Assembly: GCA_964371145.1 (NCBI GenBank)
Contig: CAYJKO010000005.1
Span: 1-61,881, forward strand
Direction: 5' to 3'
From: CAUTNA01 sp964371145
GTDB taxonomy: Bacteria > Pseudomonadota > Alphaproteobacteria > Rs-D84
Length of the DNA: 61,881 nt
Below, piece by piece: positions 27,981 to 35,511 of this stretch. The notes beneath the pieces are model-generated. The model was given only the letters and a program-made list of their open reading frames with translations, was not told the origin of the DNA and ran no database searches. Every line of letters begins with the position of its first letter. The first letter of the stretch is position 1. The position numbers and the translations under genes were made by a program.

Positions 27981-27987
27981 TTTGCAT

Positions 27988-28020
27988 TTATGCTATGATA
28001 ATAACTTTTGTGTTTTTCAT
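27988..28020 (-). CDS. Isoleucine-codon leader peptide of ileS
   Basis: A 10-codon ORF reading MKNTKVIIIA. The three consecutive isoleucines use AUU, AUC and AUA, one of each codon, so both major and minor tRNA-Ile species are sampled. The ORF starts 7 nt after a good -10 box, so it is probably translated leaderless, as for the trpL leader of Sinorhizobium. A shortage of charged tRNA-Ile would stall ribosomes here and favour antitermination into ileS. Attenuation of this kind is well known for trp, his, ilv and pheST; I know of no described case for an alphaproteobacterial ileS. Confidence 0.65.
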   Translation of the reverse strand: MKNTKVIIIA

Positions 28021-28027
28021 AACATTT

Positions 28028-28056
28028 ATTTTACCTTGGATTTGACCCGAATTCAA
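28028..28056 (-). promoter_or_regulatory. ileS promoter
   Basis: Minus-strand TTGAAT, 17-bp spacer, TAAAAT. The predicted start is about 28020-28021, at the A of the leader-peptide ATG. Confidence 0.65.
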
Positions 28057-28072
28057 GAAATTATTTAAAAAA

Positions 28073-28100
28073 TTGACATTTCGTTTTTTTGCAATAGAAT
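28073..28100 (+). promoter_or_regulatory. Promoter of the 133-residue hypothetical gene
   Basis: Consensus TTGACA, 16-bp spacer, TAGAAT, divergent from the ileS promoter. AAAGGGG precedes the downstream ATG. Confidence 0.65.
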
Positions 28101-28132
28101 CACAGCAAAAGATATAACAAAAGGGGTGTATT

Positions 28133-28534
28133 ATGAAAAACAAAATACTGTCAGAATACAAAAATTTTACAACACATTGGAATGTGTCTATGGATGTAGT
28201 TGTTCGTATAAAAAATTATATGAACAATAATTATATTTTGAATATAGAAAAAGATAAAAAATCTGGACGATATAATTTTGAATTGAAAATGTTAAAAGGT
28301 ACAGGTTTTGTATCAATAATAGAAGAAAAAAATTTCATATCTGAAATGTCTGTTATTAAAAGAATTAATGAATTGACATTTACAAAAACGGATGCTTCGT
28401 CACGTGGTGTGCCGATGGATGCGTTTAAAATATTAACCATACCTTTTTATGCAGCAGCATTAAAAGCAACGGCAAAAGATGTTTCGAAAAAAGCAAAAAC
28501 GTTCGAGAAAAGATTTGCGCAAAAAATAAAATAA
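28133..28534 (+). CDS. Hypothetical basic protein
   Basis: 133 residues, not recognised. No signal peptide. The N-terminal two thirds look alpha/beta with alternating charge (IEKDKKSGRYNFELKML). A short apolar stretch (FKILTIPFYAAALKA) is followed by a lysine-rich helix (KDVSKKAKTFEKRF), suggesting nucleic-acid or membrane-surface contact. It has a strong promoter and AAAGGGG ribosome-binding site, and its own terminator, so it is a real monocistronic gene. Confidence 0.6.
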   Translation: MKNKILSEYKNFTTHWNVSMDVVVRIKNYMNNNYILNIEKDKKSGRYNFELKMLKGTGFVSIIEEKNFISEMSVIKRINELTFTKTDASSRGVPMDAFKILTIPFYAAALKATAKDVSKKAKTFEKRFAQKIK

Positions 28535-28562
28535 AAAAACCGGCATATCGCCGGTATTTTTA
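28534..28562. terminator. CCGG-type terminator
   Basis: ACCGGC / GCCGGT stem with A-tract before and T-rich sequence after, directly behind the hypothetical gene's stop. On the minus strand it ends the tRNA-Thr region. Confidence 0.8.
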
Positions 28563-28563
28563 T

Positions 28564-28651
28564 TTAAATGGTGCCGGATACAAGATTGTAATTCCCACGG
28601 CTTTGCCGCGGGTCCCTTTCGTTTCGCAACCGTTCAATCTTCGCAATAAAT
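28564..28651 (-). repeat. tRNA-Thr 3'-end duplicate joined to hairpin element
   Basis: Bases 28564-28587 repeat the 3' end and immediate flank of the intact tRNA-Thr (28763-28786) without mismatch. Immediately after, 28586-28620 holds a hairpin element; on the minus strand it reads GAAAGGGACCCGC, GGCAAAGCC, GTGGGAATTACAA. The same 13-nt arms flank a different palindromic tip beside tRNA-Val (34674-34709). The assembly gap cuts off the rest. Confidence 0.7.
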
Positions 28652-28751
28652 NNNNNNNNNNNNNNNNNNNNNNNNNNNNNNNNNNNNNNNNNNNNNNNNN
28701 NNNNNNNNNNNNNNNNNNNNNNNNNNNNNNNNNNNNNNNNNNNNNNNNNNN
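28652..28751. other. Assembly gap (100 N)
   Basis: Exactly 100 Ns, the conventional placeholder for a gap of unknown size. The sequence on both sides of it is similar (GGT, T-rich run, then the tRNA-Thr 3' end), which suggests the assembler failed on a tandem duplication. Confidence 0.95.
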
Positions 28752-28767
28752 GGTGTTTTTTCTTAAA

Positions 28768-28843
28768 TGGTGCCGGATACAAGATTCGAACTTGCGACCC
28801 CCTCATTACGAATGAGATGCTCTACCAACTGAGCTAACCCGGC
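28768..28843 (-). tRNA. tRNA-Thr (CGT anticodon)
   Basis: 76 nt including an encoded CCA. Acceptor GCCGGGT pairs with ATCCGGC (one G-U). The D arm is GCTCAGTTGGTAGAGC, the anticodon loop TTCGTAA reads codon ACG, and the T loop is TTCGAAT. All arms close. Confidence 0.95.
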
Positions 28844-28891
28844 ATGTTTCACATTATAATATTTAAAAACGCAATTATGCAAGTGTGTTTT

Positions 28892-30535
28892 TTATTGTCG
28901 TAATTTTCGTAAAATTATCATAATTCCAGCCGGAGTCATCCCCGGAATACGGGACAGGCTTGCCACATTTTCAGGACGCGTTTTTTCCAATTTTTCTATA
29001 ATTTCATTTGTTAATCCCGGCAGGTTTTTATATTCAAATTTATTTGGAATTTTTAAATTCATATCACGTTTATATGCGTCGATTTCTCGTTGGTTGCGCG
29101 CAATATATCCCGCATAAAATTTATCTGTTTCTAAAATTTTATTTTTTCGAAATTCGTATTTTTTTATTCTGTCATCTTCTGACAACAAATTTAATTTAAC
29201 CGCCATATCCCCCAAACGCGCAATCGCGTTGTCACAACGCAAAGACAATCTGTATTCTGCGCGGGATGTAAACATACGGTATGGTTCGTCCACACCCAAT
29301 GTTGTGATGTCATCTATTAAAACACCTGTCATAGAATTTGTTCTGTCTAAATCCAATGTTGGTAAATTCAACGCATGTGCCGCGGCATTTGCGCCCGCAA
29401 CCAAACCTTGGGCGGCGGCTTCTTCGTAACCGGATGTGCCGTTTATCTGTCCCGCAAAAAATATTCCAGATACGTCCACAGATTCCAATGTTGATTTTAA
29501 ACAACGTGCATCGATTGCATCATATTCTATTGCGTATCCGTATCTTTCGATTTTGCAATTTTCCAGCCCCGATATCGTGCGAATCCATTTATCTTGAATA
29601 GTGTCAGAATAAGAAGTTGATATTCCGTTCGGATAAACGATATCAGAATTGATACCTTCTGGTTCTATGAAAACGTGATGAGTTTTATGTTCTGGAAATC
29701 TCATTACTTTGTCTTCAATAGACGGGCAATAACGAGGACCTGTGCCACGAATACCACCGTTATACATCGGCGCGAGATCCAAATTATCACGAATTATTTG
29801 ATGAGTGTTTTCGTCGGTATGAGTAATGAAACAAGAAATTCTATCGGTATTTTCTTCAATTTTGTCAGAAAACCAATCGTGATTTTCGTCCGATGGCTGA
29901 ATTTCCATATTTGTATAATCAATAGAATCTGCATATATGCGCGCGGGCGTTCCCGTTTTCAATCGCAATAATGAAAAGCCGGCCGATTGTAATGTTTTTG
30001 ATATATTTGTATCGGCATCTTGATAAGTATTGTCATCGCACAGACGGCCTGATTTTATTTTGTCGTCCCCACGATGAACCAATCCATTTAAAAAAGTCCC
30101 AGTCGTAATCACAATTGATTTTGCACAATATTTATTATTAATGACTTTTTTATATAAATCTAAACTTTCGACCGTGTCATAAATAATTTCCAGATTTGGA
30201 TAATTGTTTAAAACGTCCATCATATTATTATGATATTTTTGTCTGTCGATTTGAACCCGCAGCGCTTGTGTAGCGGCGCCGTGTGTTGCGTTTAATAATC
30301 TGAAATGAATCCCAGATTTATCGGCAACAATTGGCATAACGCCACCCAACGCATCTATTTCTGCGATTAATTGAGATTTTCCGGGGCCGCCAATACTTGG
30401 GTTACAAGACAGAGCGCCGATATCAGATTCTTTCATAGTAATCATAGCGGTGCGGCATCCACGACGAGCAGCGGCCGTTGCCGCCTCTGTCCCGGAATGT
30501 CCCGCACCTATAATGATTACATCAAATTCTTTCAT
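28892..30535 (-). CDS. mnmG: tRNA uridine-5-carboxymethylaminomethyl modification enzyme MnmG (short form)
   Basis: A 547-residue FAD protein. With MnmE it installs the 5-(carboxymethyl)aminomethyl group at wobble U34 of several tRNAs. The FAD motif GAGHSGTEAA (residues 10-19), SCNPSIGG, the TGTFLNG loop and GYEEAAAQGLVAG are all intact. It is about 75-80 residues shorter than usual. The missing part lies between RIKKYEFRKNKI and YAGYIARNQREID, that is inside the helical domain. The C-terminal LSRIPGMTPA end, needed for MnmE contact, is kept. It overlaps fabG by one base. The usual gidA-gidB-parAB neighbours are 16 kb away. Confidence 0.93.
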   Translation of the reverse strand: MKEFDVIIIGAGHSGTEAATAAARRGCRTAMITMKESDIGALSCNPSIGGPGKSQLIAEIDALGGVMPIVADKSGIHFRLLNATHGAATQALRVQIDRQKYHNNMMDVLNNYPNLEIIYDTVESLDLYKKVINNKYCAKSIVITTGTFLNGLVHRGDDKIKSGRLCDDNTYQDADTNISKTLQSAGFSLLRLKTGTPARIYADSIDYTNMEIQPSDENHDWFSDKIEENTDRISCFITHTDENTHQIIRDNLDLAPMYNGGIRGTGPRYCPSIEDKVMRFPEHKTHHVFIEPEGINSDIVYPNGISTSYSDTIQDKWIRTISGLENCKIERYGYAIEYDAIDARCLKSTLESVDVSGIFFAGQINGTSGYEEAAAQGLVAGANAAAHALNLPTLDLDRTNSMTGVLIDDITTLGVDEPYRMFTSRAEYRLSLRCDNAIARLGDMAVKLNLLSEDDRIKKYEFRKNKILETDKFYAGYIARNQREIDAYKRDMNLKIPNKFEYKNLPGLTNEIIEKLEKTRPENVASLSRIPGMTPAGIMIILRKLRQ

Positions 30536-31263
30536 TAAAAACGACCCATTGCGCCATTAACGTGCAATGTTTGACCGTTTACATAACCGGCTTCCGTACT
30601 TGCAAGATAAACACAAGCATTTGCAATATCAGATGGTTCGCCAAAACGACCTGCTGGGATTTGTTTCATGTATGCTGCTTTTAATTCTTCTGGCAAAACA
30701 TCTGTCATAGGTGTTTTGATAAATCCAGGAGCAATAGTGTTCGCAGTAATTCCACGTGCGCCAACTTCGGCTGCGATGGATTTAGTCATCGCAATCATAC
30801 CGCCTTTGGATGCTGCGTAATTTGTTTGGCCCGGGCCCCCGATTGCGCCAATAATAGATGCCATATTTATAATACGACCAAAACGATTTTTCATCATAGG
30901 CATAATTGCCGCGCGACACATTTTAAAAGTAGAACGTAAATTTGTGTTAATAACATCATCAAATTGTTCGTCCGTCATACGCATCATTAATGTGTCTTTT
31001 GTGATACCCGCGTTATTAATTAAAATATCCAATCCGCCGGCCATTTCAATGGTTTTTGCAATTAATTCATCCGCACCTTTGTCGGCTGATAAATCGGCTG
31101 GGATTTTGATAAAAGAATCATCAAATTCAGCATTTAATTTATCCATTGAACGACCCGTTACAACAACGGTTGCGCCCGCCAATTTCATTTGTTTTGCAAT
31201 TGCAATTCCGATACCACCTGTTGCACCTGTTACTAATGCGATTTTATCATTTAATTCAAACAT
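30535..31263 (-). CDS. fabG: 3-oxoacyl-ACP reductase
   Basis: A 242-residue short-chain dehydrogenase that performs the first reduction of each fatty-acid elongation cycle with NADPH. TGATGGIG (residues 12-19) binds the cofactor, NNAG is intact, and the catalytic set is Ser in NMASIIG, Tyr-x3-Lys in YAASK. Length is typical. It follows fabD by 20 bases and overlaps mnmG. Confidence 0.95.
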   Translation of the reverse strand: MFELNDKIALVTGATGGIGIAIAKQMKLAGATVVVTGRSMDKLNAEFDDSFIKIPADLSADKGADELIAKTIEMAGGLDILINNAGITKDTLMMRMTDEQFDDVINTNLRSTFKMCRAAIMPMMKNRFGRIINMASIIGAIGGPGQTNYAASKGGMIAMTKSIAAEVGARGITANTIAPGFIKTPMTDVLPEELKAAYMKQIPAGRFGEPSDIANACVYLASTEAGYVNGQTLHVNGAMGRF

Positions 31264-31283
31264 ATTTTTTCTTTCCTTTGTTT

Positions 31284-32183
31284 TTATATTTCTAATTTTT
31301 TAGCTGTCATGCTTGGTGCGTTTCTTGGTGTCATACCTGTTAAAACTGCGCCTGGGCCGCATTCAATAGTTTCTGTTATTCCCAATCCTGAAAAAGCAAT
31401 TACAGATTCTCTCCAACGTACCCCGTGTGTAATTTGATAAACCAACGCGTCTTTGATTTCGTTTACATCTGTCATAGGCGCGCAAGTTTTATTTGAAATC
31501 AAAGCCGCACCGGGTGTTTTAATTTCAATTTTATCCAATGCGTCTTTCATTTGAATAGCAACAGGTGCCATCAATCTGGAATGAGGCGGTACAGACAACG
31601 GCAATAACATTGCGCGTTTTGCGCCGGCCGATTTTGCCAATTCCATTGCAATTTCAATCGCCGGTTTTGAACCTGATATAACAACCTGGCCTGGGCAATT
31701 ATCATTTGCAATATCGCATACAAAATTATCGCCGGCGGATTTTTCAGCTGTCATGCAAATGTCTTTTAATGCGTCAATATCCAATCCCATAATAACCGCC
31801 ATAGCGCCCTGTCCAACTGGTACGGCTGTTTGCATAGATTCCCCGCGCAGGCGTAATAATTTTGCAGTGTCCGCCAAAGATATCGCGCCCGCTGCACAAA
31901 GAGCCGTATATTCGCCCAATGAATGCCCTGCAACATATTCAGTCAAAGGAACGTTTGCAACTCGAAACATAGCAATGGATGTCGCCATAATCGCAGGTTG
32001 TACATTTGCGGTCATTGTTAATTCATCCAACGGGCCGTTGAAAATAATGTCTGATAATTTAAAACCCAATGCATCGTCAACTTCGTTAAAAACGTCGCGC
32101 GCAATTTGGTGGTTATCATATAAATCTTTACCCATTCCAACAGATTGACTGCCCTGACCTGGGAAAATTAAAATAGATGACAT
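31284..32183 (-). CDS. fabD: Malonyl-CoA:ACP transacylase
   Basis: A 299-residue acyltransferase that loads malonate onto ACP. It starts with FPGQGSQSVGMG, carries the nucleophile in GHSLGEYTAL (near residue 91) and the QVVISG segment. AAAGGA is ahead of the ATG. It heads the fabD-fabG-mnmG operon behind a strong promoter whose predicted start point is covered by a perfect TTCACGTGAA palindrome. Confidence 0.95.
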   Translation of the reverse strand: MSSILIFPGQGSQSVGMGKDLYDNHQIARDVFNEVDDALGFKLSDIIFNGPLDELTMTANVQPAIMATSIAMFRVANVPLTEYVAGHSLGEYTALCAAGAISLADTAKLLRLRGESMQTAVPVGQGAMAVIMGLDIDALKDICMTAEKSAGDNFVCDIANDNCPGQVVISGSKPAIEIAMELAKSAGAKRAMLLPLSVPPHSRLMAPVAIQMKDALDKIEIKTPGAALISNKTCAPMTDVNEIKDALVYQITHGVRWRESVIAFSGLGITETIECGPGAVLTGMTPRNAPSMTAKKLEI

Positions 32184-32207
32184 GTTTAATCCTTTCTTTT
32201 TATTAAG

Positions 32208-32245
32208 TTCACGTGAATTATAATATGTTTGTTTTGCACAATCAA
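32208..32245 (-). promoter_or_regulatory. fabD promoter with palindromic operator candidate
   Basis: Minus-strand TTGATT, 17-bp spacer, TATAAT (32217-32245). The palindrome TTCACGTGAA (32208-32217) begins at the end of the -10 and covers the predicted +1, a normal repressor position. It shares its core with parS but lacks the outer bases. Confidence 0.55.
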
Positions 32246-32248
32246 ATT

Positions 32249-32791
32249 TTATTTAGCTTTACTGAATTCGCAACCGCAATAATTTTGGCGATAAAAATCT
32301 TGGTCTTTTGCGACCGTATTTTTGACTTTTTCATCCCAATTAACCGGTAAATATGATATTTTTGTTAAAACGGATGCAGCGGCCACATCGACTTGTGGTT
32401 GTGATTTATGGCGAGATATTCCCAAAACCGAACATATCGCATTATATCCATTTTTATTTGCCCAAATTTGCGCACGGCGAAAACGAAAACGAAAACATTT
32501 TGAACATCTGTTTCCACGTTCAGGTTCTGATTCGTCCCCTGCAATTTCGGACAACCAATCTTCGTGATTGTATTCTAATTCAATGTGTTTAACACCCATG
32601 TCATCACAAAAACGAATTTGTTCATCACGTCTTTTTTCATATTCGTATTCGGGATAAATATTCGGGTTATAAAACATAACAACGAAATCGTCGATGTTTG
32701 GAATGTCTCCGTTTAATAATTGCAAAATAGCCCCACCAGAACACGGCGCACAACAAGACAATAAAACAAGTTTTAATTTATTATTTTGCAT
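32249..32791 (-). CDS. queH: Epoxyqueuosine reductase QueH
   Basis: A 180-residue Fe-S protein of the QueH (former DUF208) family, the non-cobalamin enzyme for the last step of queuosine synthesis in tRNA. The cysteine pattern is complete: SCCAPC near residue 13, NRCSKC near 88, and YCGC near the end. The HKSQPQ segment is also typical. It overlaps metG by 11 bases and lies downstream of it in one transcript. Confidence 0.92.
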   Translation of the reverse strand: MQNNKLKLVLLSCCAPCSGGAILQLLNGDIPNIDDFVVMFYNPNIYPEYEYEKRRDEQIRFCDDMGVKHIELEYNHEDWLSEIAGDESEPERGNRCSKCFRFRFRRAQIWANKNGYNAICSVLGISRHKSQPQVDVAAASVLTKISYLPVNWDEKVKNTVAKDQDFYRQNYCGCEFSKAK

Positions 32792-34448
32792 TTTTAAATT
32801 CGGCTGAACTTTCTGTTTTTATACGTTCGATCATTTCATCGTCAATTCTGTCGAATAAATTTTCAGGTATTGTAAAAGATGCACCATTTTCAATTCTGCG
32901 TTCGTATTCTGTTGGCCATGATAAATCAAATTTTGTCCCGAAAATATTTTGAATTTTTGCGGCAGTGTTTGGCATAAATGGTGCGCACGCACGACCAAAA
33001 AATTCTATCATTTGAAAACATTCATTTAATACAGATTTTGCTTCGTCAATTTTACCGTCTTTGAGCAACGACCAAGGGGCAAAGTCTGACATAAATTCAT
33101 TCGCGGTTGCCCACATAGAACGCAAAGCAAAAGCCGCACGACGGAATTCACATTTTTCTAACCCATCTGTTAATTCAGATAATAATTCATTTAATTTTTT
33201 ATTAACATCATCAAATTTTGAATTTGACGTCGGCACATTTAAACCGAAATTTTTATCCGTTAATTTTGTAACACGAGAAATAAAATTACCCAACAATCCA
33301 TTTAAATCTTTGTTTACAATATCTGCAAAACGACTTGCTGTAAAATCGCTGTCATCTGTTTCTGGTGCAGATGATATAAGCGCATAACGCCAAACGTCTG
33401 ACGATGCATAATTTAATGCGTCGGATAAAAATACACCATTTCCTTTTGATTTAGAAATTTTGTTTCCTTCGAAATTCATAAAATTCAAAGCTTTTAAAAC
33501 ATCAACTGTTTTAAAGTCGCGCGCCGGCAAAGCCAATTGTTGCGCCGGGAATAAAACAGAATGGAATGACACGTTATCTTTACCCATAAACTGAACATAT
33601 TTGGTGTCCATATCTTTCCACCAATTTGCCCAGTTATCTGTTGCGCATTGTGAAATGGATACATATCCCCATGGTGCATCAAACCAAACATAGAAAACTT
33701 TGTCTTCGTATCCCGGTTTGTTGACCGGAATTCCAAACGGTAAATCACGAGTAATCGGTGTGTCTTGTAAACCCTCACTCATCCATTTTTTAGCAATAGA
33801 TGTCGCAGTCTTTGGCCAACCCGTACGACTGTCTAACCAGCTTTGTAATTTGTCGGTTAATTTTGAATATAGAAAATACAAATGTTTTGTATCGCGAAAT
33901 TCTATGTTGTGACTGTTTGAAATTATAGAATACGGATTTATTAAATCAATCGCATCTAATAATTCACCGCATTTTTCACATTGATCTCCGTCGGCTGCAT
34001 CATATCCGCATTTTGGGCAAGTCCCCTTAATCTGACGATCTGCTAAAAACATATTGTCGTCCACAGAAAACGGTTGTTTCATAACTCGTTCTTCTATTAA
34101 TCCCGCATTATCCCATTGTGTAAATAAAGATTGCACCAATTCGGTTTGTTGTTGCGTGTGTGTGCGTCCATATAAATCAAAAGATAAATCAAAATTTTGA
34201 ACGTCATTTAAATGTTTTGCATAATATTTATTATTGTATTCTTCGACAGAAATCCCCTCTTTCATAGCGCCAACGATACTTGGGGTTCCGTGTTCGTCTG
34301 CGCCAGATACGAATAATACATCGCGGCCCATTGCGCGGTTAAAACGTGCATAAATGTCGGACGGTAATAAACATCCGACAAAATGTCCGATATGTAATTC
34401 GCCGTTAACATACGGCAATGCAGAAGTAATAAGAATTTTGTTCGTCAT
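32781..34448 (-). CDS. metG: Methionine-tRNA ligase
   Basis: A 555-residue class I synthetase. The ATP motifs are LHIGH (about residue 20) and KISKS (about 331). A two-knuckle zinc insert lies at about 140-165 (CPKCGYDAADGDQCEKCG), as in E. coli MetRS. The C-terminal EMAP/Arc1p-like dimerisation domain is absent, so it is likely monomeric. The Shine-Dalgarno is weak (AAAGAT). It is co-transcribed with queH from a clear promoter. Confidence 0.96.
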   Translation of the reverse strand: MTNKILITSALPYVNGELHIGHFVGCLLPSDIYARFNRAMGRDVLFVSGADEHGTPSIVGAMKEGISVEEYNNKYYAKHLNDVQNFDLSFDLYGRTHTQQQTELVQSLFTQWDNAGLIEERVMKQPFSVDDNMFLADRQIKGTCPKCGYDAADGDQCEKCGELLDAIDLINPYSIISNSHNIEFRDTKHLYFLYSKLTDKLQSWLDSRTGWPKTATSIAKKWMSEGLQDTPITRDLPFGIPVNKPGYEDKVFYVWFDAPWGYVSISQCATDNWANWWKDMDTKYVQFMGKDNVSFHSVLFPAQQLALPARDFKTVDVLKALNFMNFEGNKISKSKGNGVFLSDALNYASSDVWRYALISSAPETDDSDFTASRFADIVNKDLNGLLGNFISRVTKLTDKNFGLNVPTSNSKFDDVNKKLNELLSELTDGLEKCEFRRAAFALRSMWATANEFMSDFAPWSLLKDGKIDEAKSVLNECFQMIEFFGRACAPFMPNTAAKIQNIFGTKFDLSWPTEYERRIENGASFTIPENLFDRIDDEMIERIKTESSAEFKNAK

Positions 34449-34485
34449 ACGTTTTATCTTTTTTGTTTTATTAAATTAGACATTA

Positions 34486-34513
34486 ATTATATCGCAAAAA
34501 AAACAAAAATCAA
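34486..34513 (-). promoter_or_regulatory. metG promoter
   Basis: Minus-strand TTGATT, 16-bp spacer, TATAAT, about 30 nt upstream of the metG start. Confidence 0.65.
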
Positions 34514-34618
34514 ATATGTGATAAAAATAAAAACCGTTATAATTCACTTCGTAACTCGCGAAAGCCTCGTCAACTTCGTATCGAACCAACGGTTCTCGCA
34601 CATTGATTAACCACGGGT

Positions 34619-34649
34619 TCAAAAAAAATATCCCAAACGGGATATTTCT
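34619..34649 (-). terminator. Second copy of the tRNA-Val terminator
   Basis: AAATATCCC / GGGATATTT stem and T8 on the minus strand, part of the duplicated 92-bp segment. Confidence 0.65.
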
Positions 34650-34798
34650 TTTAAACTGGTGGGTGATATTGGGTTGTAATTCCCACCAATAAATTGGCGG
34701 GTCCCTTTCCCCTGCGTAATAATTTGAACAGCATTTCATTTGTTCAAATTAACTTTCGGGACGAACCAACGGTTCTTGCACATTGATTAACCACGGGT

Positions 34799-34829
34799 TC
34801 AAAAAAAATATCCCAAACGGGATATTTCT
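34799..34829 (-). terminator. tRNA-Val terminator
   Basis: Minus-strand stem AAATATCCC-GTTT-GGGATATTT followed by eight T, 9 nt beyond the tRNA CCA end. Confidence 0.8.
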
Positions 34830-34836
34830 TTTAAAC

Positions 34837-34913
34837 TGGTGGGTGATATTGGGCTCGAACCAACGACCTCTACGATGTCAACGTAACGCTCTAGCCAACT
34901 GAGCTAATCACCC
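34837..34913 (-). tRNA. tRNA-Val (GAC anticodon)
   Basis: 77 nt with encoded CCA. Acceptor GGGTGAT pairs with ATCACCC, the D arm is GCTCAGTTGGCTAGAGC, the anticodon loop TTGACAT reads GTC, and the T loop is TTCGAGC. It follows infC on the same strand, 49 bp away. Confidence 0.95.
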
Positions 34914-34962
34914 AAAGAACAAAACAGATTATAACAAAATCTTATGTCTTTGCAATTGTTTT

Positions 34963-35511
34963 TTATTTAACGGGTGCCAACATAATTGATTTTGTTTGTT
35001 CGTCCGGTTTTGAACGCGATTCCAAAGTTCCATGGCCTTCTGACATTTTAATGATTTTTTCAAACAATTCTGGAACAACCGCACGACCCAACGCCAAAAC
35101 TTTTTTATGGCCACGTGTCATAACGGATATTTTTACTTTGTCGCCGTCTGCTAAAAATTCAAAAACTTTTTTCATTTTTATATTCAAATCGTTTTCTTCA
35201 ATAAAAGGTTTTACCCAAACTTCTTTCATTTCAGTTGTTTTTTGATTTTTCTTTGCTTCGGAATTTTTCTTTTTACGGTCGTATTTAAATTTTCCGTAAT
35301 CAATTAATTTAGCAACTGATGGTGTGCTGTTCGCGTTAATTTCCACCAAATCCAATCCCAAATCAGCCGCCATCTGCAAAGCCATATTGGTTGCGATAAC
35401 ACCACGGTTTTCGCCGGTTTCGTCAATTAATTGAACGGTTTTATCTGTAATTCTTTCGTTGATTCTTGGTCCCATGTCGCGACGAGAATCTTTGTTATTT
35501 CTTGGTCGTAT
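34963..35511 (-). CDS. infC: Translation initiation factor IF-3, predicted AUA start
   Basis: IF-3 binds the 30S subunit and rejects non-canonical start codons. The N-domain (GPRINERIT, VQLIDETGENRGVI), linker and C-domain (KKNQKTTEMKEVWVKPF, DKVKISVMTRG) are all present. From the first ATG (35475) the protein has 170 residues, but that ATG has no Shine-Dalgarno. Twelve codons upstream, in frame, an ATA at 35511 lies 6 nt after a perfect AGGAG. That gives 182 residues with the N-terminal RPRN..KDSRRD leader typical of alphaproteobacterial IF-3. E. coli infC uses AUU for self-regulation; AUA would serve the same purpose. The gene is separated from rpmI-rplT. Confidence 0.93.
   Translation of the reverse strand: MRPRNNKDSRRDMGPRINERITDKTVQLIDETGENRGVIATNMALQMAADLGLDLVEINANSTPSVAKLIDYGKFKYDRKKKNSEAKKNQKTTEMKEVWVKPFIEENDLNIKMKKVFEFLADGDKVKISVMTRGHKKVLALGRAVVPELFEKIIKMSEGHGTLESRSKPDEQTKSIMLAPVK

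Larger units (their letters stand above)
34582..34853 (-). repeat. 180-bp tandem duplication containing a tRNA-Val 3' end and hairpin element
   Basis: Bases 34582-34673 and 34762-34853 are 92-bp copies differing at one position (34597/34777). Each copy includes the last 17 nt of tRNA-Val plus its downstream terminator and small AACC/GGTT hairpins. Between them lie 88 bp: the hairpin element 34674-34709 (arms TTGTAATTCCCAC and GCGGGTCCCTTTC around CAATAAATTG) and a perfect 10-bp inverted repeat AATTTGAACA / TGTTCAAATT (34721-34750). The left copy carries only the tRNA 3' end; the right copy adjoins the intact gene. No protein is encoded here. Confidence 0.85.

Noticed and set aside
28564..28806. 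Open frame reading across the first N gap
   Set aside because: It consists of tRNA 3' end, hairpin element and unknown bases; no protein evidence.
32208..32217. TTCACGTGAA considered as a second parS site
   Set aside because: Only the 10-bp core matches; the outer bases of the 16-mer differ, and its place at a promoter start point fits an operator better.
34476..34739. Open frame through the tRNA-Val duplication
   Set aside because: It is formed by the repeat and terminator sequences and has no ribosome-binding site or family similarity.
34582..34853. CRISPR array
   Set aside because: Only two long copies with a single 88-bp interval, and no cas genes; it is a tandem duplication.
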